The notes beneath the pieces were generated by a model. It was given only the letters and a program-made list of their open reading frames with translations. It searched no databases and was not told the origin of the DNA. Below, one piece after another: positions 52,189 to 56,804 of a stretch of 56,804 nt of DNA. This stretch comes from Clostridia bacterium (GTDB lineage: Bacteria > Bacillota > Clostridia > Christensenellales > Borkfalkiaceae): contig JAIEFR010000017.1 of NCBI GenBank assembly GCA_029066845.1, forward strand, positions 1 through 56,804, given 5' to 3'. Position numbers and translations under genes: made by a program. The stretch's first letter is position 1, and each line of letters opens with the position of its first letter.

Positions 52189-53457
52189 TTATTTTGTGAG
52201 CAGGTTGTTTCTGGAAAGCTTTTTGTTCCTGCCCTTCTTGTCCTTGGTGGAAAGCGCCTTTTCGCGCTCGGCAAACAGTTTTTCGTATTCGACGTAGCGC
52301 GTGTCCTTTTTGTGCTCCTCGACGTACGCGTCCACTTCGCTCTGAATTTTTGCGCGCTCTTCGGTGACGCGCATAATGTCCGCTCTGCCGTAAGCCACGC
52401 CTATTTCCTTTATTTCCGTACCGCCTTCTATGGGGCGGAGGGGTCTGCCTACCAGCTCGCTCCTGCCCGCGGCAAGAAGCTCGCGCGCGATGGACTTTTC
52501 TTCCGCTTCCTTTTCGGCTGCAAGCTGTTTGGGCGTGAGATTAGCCTTTCTTGCCTCCTCCTCGGTCTTGACCGCGGGGGTGATGAACATATCGAATACC
52601 CACTGCGTGTACGCAAGCCAGCAGAGAATTATGAACGAGAAGCCGAAGAAAATGAATACCGCGTAACCTATGATTGTGAAAATCATAGTCGCCTTGCCGA
52701 TTAAAAGCAGCCACGCGGGAATGAGCGAGAAGCCAATCATCAGAAGCGACTGCAATATGGTGCCGAACAGTAGCACAAAGGAATTTTTGATAAGGTACTT
52801 GAACTTGACCTTATAGCTTACTCCCACCGCAAGCACCCAAAAGCATATTACGCCTACAACGACGTTGGCGATAATCATAAACACCTGCGCCGTGATAGGA
52901 CCGCCCTTTGAATAACCCTTTGCAATCTGCAACGCCGCCCAGTCGGAAATACAGCAGGAAGCGAAGAAGAAAACCAGGAATACGGTTACGGGGAACACTA
53001 CGTTGAAGTAGCAAACCTTAACGCCGTGGAAATAGCCCTTTACGGAAAACTGACCGTGCGTGTTGATAAGCTTTTTGATTGAATAGCAAGCGCCCGCAAG
53101 ACCAATCGAGGCGATAAAGCCCGCGACGATTAGGAGCGAACAAAACAGCAAATCAGCCGAAAGCACTATACCTTCGGGCACAGACTGCATACTGGGCGTA
53201 AGCGGATAGGTGAAAAGCGGGTTGGACGAGAAAGGATACATAATACCCATCTGACCGATATACACCGAACGCATATACACCACCGCTATGCCGGGCACGA
53301 AGAAGAGCAGCGTAAAGACGTTTATTATTACGAATTTGACGAAATTGGATTTGAACAAGTTCCACGTATCGCCCCAGCGTCCCTGCGGAATATGGGTGCG
53401 TACGTAGTCGTCCGCAAGCTCGTTCCCTTCGAGAGCGGTAACCTTTGATTCAGCCAT
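52189..53457 (-). CDS. six-pass membrane protein of unknown function
   Basis: A 422-residue protein. About six hydrophobic helices occupy residues 35-305 (for example FVKFVIINVFTLLFFVPGIA; MIIANVVVGVICFWVLAVGV). The C-terminal 120 residues are cytoplasmic and rich in Lys and Glu, with a likely coiled coil (KQLAAEKEAEEKSIARELLA). The family is not recognised; the first half has some likeness to YesL-type membrane proteins. The start at 53457 follows AGAGGT. It leads the operon with the methyltransferase and hslO, with a strong promoter upstream. Confidence 0.75.
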   Translation of the reverse strand: MAESKVTALEGNELADDYVRTHIPQGRWGDTWNLFKSNFVKFVIINVFTLLFFVPGIAVVYMRSVYIGQMGIMYPFSSNPLFTYPLTPSMQSVPEGIVLSADLLFCSLLIVAGFIASIGLAGACYSIKKLINTHGQFSVKGYFHGVKVCYFNVVFPVTVFLVFFFASCCISDWAALQIAKGYSKGGPITAQVFMIIANVVVGVICFWVLAVGVSYKVKFKYLIKNSFVLLFGTILQSLLMIGFSLIPAWLLLIGKATMIFTIIGYAVFIFFGFSFIILCWLAYTQWVFDMFITPAVKTEEEARKANLTPKQLAAEKEAEEKSIARELLAAGRSELVGRPLRPIEGGTEIKEIGVAYGRADIMRVTEERAKIQSEVDAYVEEHKKDTRYVEYEKLFAEREKALSTKDKKGRNKKLSRNNLLTK

Positions 53458-53512
53458 TAAAACTATACCTCTGCGCCCGTATGTCAATACACGGAGCGCG
53501 CGTTTTTCATTT

Positions 53513-53541
53513 ATTATACAGCATAAGTAAAATTATTTCAA
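53513..53541 (-). promoter_or_regulatory. promoter of the membrane protein/hslO operon
   Basis: The minus strand reads TTGAAA (plus 53536-53541), a 17-bp spacer and TATAAT (plus 53513-53518). Confidence 0.8.
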
Positions 53542-53581
53542 TTGATTTGCTTTAAAGAATGAAAAAAGAATACAATTTTCT

Positions 53582-53610
53582 TTGACTTTTATACCGCACT
53601 GTGCTAATAT
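53582..53610 (+). promoter_or_regulatory. promoter of the lysine riboswitch transcript
   Basis: TTGACT (53582-53587), a 17-bp spacer and TAATAT (53605-53610). The start point near 53617 lies just before the riboswitch. Confidence 0.75.
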
Positions 53611-53616
53611 TTGTAT

Positions 53617-53839
53617 GCAAATTGAGGAGCGGCAGAGCATTATTACCCGCAAGCTGAACTTATGGCTGTTCGATAGCTTACGGTGAAAGGGCATCGCCGC
53701 CGAAGCCGCGGATACGCCATACGCTGCGGCTGGGCGCACAGGCTAATACCCGTGCGACTGTCACTTGAAGTGTTGCGCTATTTGCAGGCAGATTAAATTA
53801 TTATCTGGTGCGGCGCTTATTGTTTTGCGCCGCATTTTT
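53617..53839 (+). promoter_or_regulatory. lysine riboswitch with terminator platform
   Basis: Conserved lysine-riboswitch blocks are present in order: GAGGAGC near 53624, GTGAAAGG-GCATCGCC-GCCGAAGC at about 53682-53707, GCTGGG near 53727 and GACTGTCAC at 53756-53764. The expression platform ends in the stem TGCGGCGC (53809-53816) / GCGCCGCA (53827-53834) followed by TTTTT. Lysine binding should favour termination and shut off asd-dapA-dapB. The order and spacing match the lysC leader of B. subtilis. Confidence 0.92.
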
Positions 53840-53873
53840 ACACTAACCAAATTTTATTGCGGAGAATATAATT

Positions 53874-54950
53874 ATGAAAAAGTACAAAGTCGGTATTATC
53901 GGCGCGACGGGTATGGTCGGACAAAGATTTGCCCTGTTGCTTGAAAACCACCCCTGGTTCGAGCCCGTTTGCCTTGCGGCAAGCGCAAACTCGGCGGGCA
54001 AAAAGTATAAGGACGCGGTCAAGAAATGGCTTATGTCCTCCCCTATGCCCGAGAAGCTGAAAGACATTGTCGTTATGGACGCGACAGCCGACAAGGAAAA
54101 AATCGCTGCTTCGGTTGACTTCTGCTTCTGCGCGGTCAATATGAAAAAGGACGAGATTCGCGAGCTGGAATACGCGTACGCAAAGTTGGAGTGCCCCGTA
54201 GTTTCCAACAACTCGGCGCACCGCTTTACGGACGACGTGCCTATGATTATACCCGAGGTCAACGCCGACCATCTGGAAGTTATCGCTTCGCAGAGGGCGC
54301 ACCTGGGAACAAAGCGCGGCTTCATTGCGGTAAAGAGCAACTGCTCGCTGCAATCCTACGTGCCCCTTCTGCACCCCTTGAAAAAATTCGGAATCAAGTG
54401 CGCGGCGGTTACGACCTATCAGGCAATATCGGGCGCGGGCAAAATTTTCGATACTATGCCCGAGATTGTGGATAACGTTATCCCCTATATCGGCGGCGAG
54501 GAAGAAAAGAGCGAGAAAGAACCCCTTAAAATCTGGGGCGATATTGAGAACGGCAAGATAGTGCCCGCGACCTCCCCCGTCATTACGGCGCAGTGCCTGC
54601 GCGTTCCCGTTTCGGACGGACACACCGCGGCTTGCTTCGTAAGCTTTGAAAACAAGCCGAGCAAGGAGCAGATTTTATCGGCGTGGGCGGAATTTTCGGG
54701 CGAGCCGCAAAAGCTCAACCTCCCCTCCGCTCCCAAACAGTTTATACACTATTCCGAGGAAGACAACCGCCCTCAGCCCAAGCTTGACAGGAACACCGAA
54801 AACGGTATGGCGGTGTGCGCCGGCAGGCTGAGAGAGGACAATTTGTTCGATTATAAATTTATAGGCTTTTCGCACAACACGCTGCGCGGCGCGGCGGGCG
54901 GTGCGGTGTTGCTTGCCGAACTGCTTGCAAGCAAAGGTTATTTCGATTAA
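53874..54950 (+). CDS. asd: aspartate-semialdehyde dehydrogenase (archaeal/fungal type)
   Basis: A 358-residue NADP enzyme that makes aspartate semialdehyde for lysine, threonine and methionine synthesis. The N-terminal KVGIIGATGMVGQRFALLL, FCFCAVNMK, and the catalytic Cys in VKSNCSLQSYVPLL are present, with the substrate-binding RVPVSDGHTA further on. Sequence features such as VSNNSAHRFTDDVPMIIPEV mark the archaeal/fungal branch rather than the classical bacterial one. GGAGA precedes the ATG. It is the first gene of the riboswitch-controlled operon. Confidence 0.95.
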   Translation: MKKYKVGIIGATGMVGQRFALLLENHPWFEPVCLAASANSAGKKYKDAVKKWLMSSPMPEKLKDIVVMDATADKEKIAASVDFCFCAVNMKKDEIRELEYAYAKLECPVVSNNSAHRFTDDVPMIIPEVNADHLEVIASQRAHLGTKRGFIAVKSNCSLQSYVPLLHPLKKFGIKCAAVTTYQAISGAGKIFDTMPEIVDNVIPYIGGEEEKSEKEPLKIWGDIENGKIVPATSPVITAQCLRVPVSDGHTAACFVSFENKPSKEQILSAWAEFSGEPQKLNLPSAPKQFIHYSEEDNRPQPKLDRNTENGMAVCAGRLREDNLFDYKFIGFSHNTLRGAAGGAVLLAELLASKGYFD

Positions 54951-54958
54951 GAGGAATT

Positions 54959-55846
54959 ATGAAAGGTTTTTTTAAGGGCACTGCCACGGCTATGATTACC
55001 CCGTTCTATAAGGACGGAGGCGTAAACTTCGACTCGTTCGGCAAAATGATAGAATATCAGATTGCAAACGGCACCGACGCGCTTGTTATTCTTGGAACGA
55101 CGGGCGAGCCCTCCACTATGACCGCGGAAGAAAAGACGGCGGTTATGAAATACGCAATTGAAAAAATTGCGGGGCGCGTAAAAGTCATTTTCGGTTCGGG
55201 CAGCAACTGCACCGCTACGGCGGTTGAGGCGAGCAAGCTTGCCGAAAAGCTGGGCGCGGACGGACTTCTGTGCGTTACCCCCTACTACAACAAGTGCACG
55301 CAGAAGGGCATAGTCGAATACTACAAGGCGATTTGCGGAGCGGTTAAAATACCCGTTATCGCATACAACGTGCCGCCGCGTACGGGCGTGAATATTCTTC
55401 CCGCAACAGCAGAAGAGCTTGCGCATATCCCCAATATGGCGGGCATAAAGGAAGCTTGCGGAAATATGGAGCAGATTTGCGAAACAATGCGCAGAGTCCG
55501 CCCCTACTGCGACGTATATTCGGGCGACGACAACCTCAACCTGCCCATTCTGGCAATAGGCGGCGCGGGCATTATTTCGGTTGCCAGCAACATCGCGCCA
55601 AAGCAGGTCAAGGAAGTTTATACATACGTTGAAAGCGGCGACCTTGAAAACGCAAACCGCGTTCAGGACGCTTTACTCCCTTTGATAGACGCGTGCTTTA
55701 CCGAGGTCAATCCCATACCCGTCAAGGCGGGCTGCGATATGATAGGTCTGGACGCGGGAGTGCCGAGAGCACCTCTGACCGAGCTTGAAGACGCGCACAA
55801 GAAAATTATGCGCGAGTGCATCGATAAGGTTGGTATAAAGTTATGA
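54959..55846 (+). CDS. dapA: 4-hydroxy-tetrahydrodipicolinate synthase
   Basis: A 295-residue (beta/alpha)8 aldolase that condenses pyruvate with aspartate semialdehyde. GTTGEPSTMTAEEKTAVMKY carries the Thr-Thr pair, YNVPPRTG the catalytic Tyr, and GIKEACGN the Schiff-base Lys near residue 163. AAGAGG precedes the ATG, 8 bp after asd. The last codons overlap dapB. Confidence 0.98.
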   Translation: MKGFFKGTATAMITPFYKDGGVNFDSFGKMIEYQIANGTDALVILGTTGEPSTMTAEEKTAVMKYAIEKIAGRVKVIFGSGSNCTATAVEASKLAEKLGADGLLCVTPYYNKCTQKGIVEYYKAICGAVKIPVIAYNVPPRTGVNILPATAEELAHIPNMAGIKEACGNMEQICETMRRVRPYCDVYSGDDNLNLPILAIGGAGIISVASNIAPKQVKEVYTYVESGDLENANRVQDALLPLIDACFTEVNPIPVKAGCDMIGLDAGVPRAPLTELEDAHKKIMRECIDKVGIKL

Positions 55847-56589
55847 TTAAGGTTGCGGTTTGCGGCGCCTGCGGCAAGATGGGCGCAAACGTTATCGACA
55901 TTCTGCAAGAGGATAACGAAGCGGTTGCCGCGTGCGGAATAGATGCCAGGGGCGGCAATATAGGCGGTTTAAAGGTCTATTCCTCCTTTGGAGATATTGA
56001 AGAAAAACCCGACGTTATTATAGACTTTTCCTCCCCCGCCGCTCTGGAAGGCGAGCTGGAATACGCCGTAAAGAACAACGTGCCCGCGGTTATAGGCTCG
56101 ACGGGTTTTACCGATGAGCAGCTTGCGAAAATCAAAAAGGCTTCCGAAAAGGTTGCGATTTTCAGAACGGCGAATTTTTCGCTCGGCGTAAATCTTCTGT
56201 GCGAGCTGGTAAAACGCGCCGCACAGACTCTGGGTGAAAAGTTTGACGTAGAGATTATAGAAAAGCACCACAACAAAAAGGTTGACGCGCCCAGCGGCAC
56301 CGCGCTTATGCTGGCTGACAGCGTGAACTCGGCTTTCGATAACGGCAAACCTTACGTGAACGGCCGCGAAGGAATTTGCGGAAAGCGCGGCAACGAAATA
56401 GGTATGCACGCGGTGCGCGGCGGAACCATTGTCGGCGAACACGACGTTATGTTCTGCGGCGAGGACGAGATTATAACCATCTCCCATTCGGCGCGCAGCA
56501 AAAAGGTGTTTGCGGCAGGCGCGGTTAAAGCCGCCAAGTGGCTTGCGGGCAAACCCGCCGGTATGTACCAAATGAAAGATATATTGTGA
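55843..56589 (+). CDS. dapB: 4-hydroxy-tetrahydrodipicolinate reductase
   Basis: A 248-residue NAD(P)H enzyme for the second step of the diaminopimelate branch. The N-terminal nucleotide loop is VAVCGACGKMGANVI, and the family signature EKHHNKKVDAPSGTAL contains the catalytic His and Lys. The start overlaps the dapA stop (ATGA). A perfect 14-bp terminator follows, so later dap genes are elsewhere. Confidence 0.98.
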   Translation: MIKVAVCGACGKMGANVIDILQEDNEAVAACGIDARGGNIGGLKVYSSFGDIEEKPDVIIDFSSPAALEGELEYAVKNNVPAVIGSTGFTDEQLAKIKKASEKVAIFRTANFSLGVNLLCELVKRAAQTLGEKFDVEIIEKHHNKKVDAPSGTALMLADSVNSAFDNGKPYVNGREGICGKRGNEIGMHAVRGGTIVGEHDVMFCGEDEIITISHSARSKKVFAAGAVKAAKWLAGKPAGMYQMKDIL

Positions 56590-56599
56590 TAAATATAAT

Positions 56600-56633
56600 A
56601 AATCGCCCGACGGCATTTACCGTCGGGCGATTT
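56600..56633. terminator. bidirectional terminator
   Basis: A perfect 14-bp stem AAATCGCCCGACGG / CCGTCGGGCGATTT with a 6-nt loop lies between dapB and the convergent LysR-type gene. Confidence 0.85.
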
Positions 56634-56647
56634 ATGTTTAATAACCT

Positions 56648-56804
56648 CTAAAACATTGAAATAAATTCTTTCAGTGCGTACTGCACGGGGGTGCTTTTGG
56701 GGAGCGCAATGCCCACGCCTCTCACGGGAAGATGTGGCACGACGTCCACTTCGAACAGCTCTCCGCTTTCGAGAAGCGGCGCGGCGTATTCGCGCGGAAC
56801 GCAG
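56648..56804 (-). CDS. LysR-type transcription regulator, C-terminal end only
   Basis: The window ends inside this minus-strand gene. The 51 visible residues end in VRGVGIALPKSTPVQYALKE and FISMF, and earlier VPREYAAPLLESGELF; this matches the end of the LysR substrate-binding domain (the conserved block that ends with the last helix). Nothing can be said about the DNA-binding domain or the regulated genes. Confidence 0.6.
   Translation of the reverse strand, partial: CVPREYAAPLLESGELFEVDVVPHLPVRGVGIALPKSTPVQYALKEFISMF

Noticed and set aside
53838-54623. Minus-strand open frame opposite asd
   Set aside because: Shadow of asd; the riboswitch and the plus-strand motifs decide the coding strand.

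Overview
This window reads as a stretch of chromosome from a member of the Bacillota (Clostridia-like), probably of endospore-forming ancestry. The support is a T-box leader before pheST, a lysine riboswitch before asd-dapA-dapB, a YunB-type sporulation protein, two small CotF-like coat proteins, HelD, an Rrf2/CymR-type regulator and strong AGGAGG-type ribosome binding sites with TTGACA/TATAAT promoters. An uncultured gut clostridium is a reasonable guess, but the species cannot be named from this. No rRNA, tRNA, CRISPR array, insertion sequence or phage gene was found.

Layout. 1-3.2 kb: an ECF sigma factor with a structured leader, a secreted papain-like cysteine protease and a one-pass membrane protein in one minus-strand operon, then two small unknown genes. 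3.2-9.1 kb: an amino-sugar operon (left-handed beta-helix acyltransferase-like protein, glmM, glmS, CapD-type UDP-GlcNAc 4,6-dehydratase). 9.3-17.5 kb: two large SF1 helicases, a DUF4011-type helicase with a C-terminal nuclease-like domain and HelD. 17.5-21 kb: a MATE pump behind an attenuator-like hairpin, and metY divergent from an Rrf2 regulator with shared half-sites. 21-25 kb: guaB-guaA plus a leucine-rich-repeat lipoprotein. 25-26.6 kb: two divergent envelope proteins and a convergent intergenic region carrying a DnaA-box-like cluster. 26.6-35.1 kb: lepA-MGMT-hemW, a membrane EAL protein, a divergent MreB homologue next to maf, and ppx. 35.3-38.7 kb: folate operon folC-folE-folP-folBK.

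38.7-43.6 kb: a DUF421/DUF4363 pair, then T-box-controlled pheST. 43.6-47.5 kb: yunB, mtnN-luxS-ung, an odd 158-bp spacer and an apgM-type phosphoglycerate mutase. 47.5-53.5 kb: a minus-strand operon of a six-pass membrane protein, a methyltransferase, hslO (Hsp33), TPR and HEAT-like proteins, followed by the CotF-like pair behind a hairpin that hides its ribosome binding site. 53.5-56.6 kb: lysine riboswitch and asd-dapA-dapB. 56.6 kb to the end: the 3' end of a LysR-type regulator.

How the parts connect: glmS/glmM and CapD supply cell-envelope sugars; asd/dapA/dapB supply diaminopimelate and lysine; metY, mtnN and luxS cover homocysteine synthesis and the activated methyl cycle; fol genes supply one-carbon carriers; gua genes supply GMP. 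The main regulatory observations are a set of promoters placed so close to start codons that the mRNAs should be leaderless or nearly so (mtnN, lepA, probably yunB and others), several hairpin-controlled leaders, and the DnaA-box-like cluster between convergent genes.
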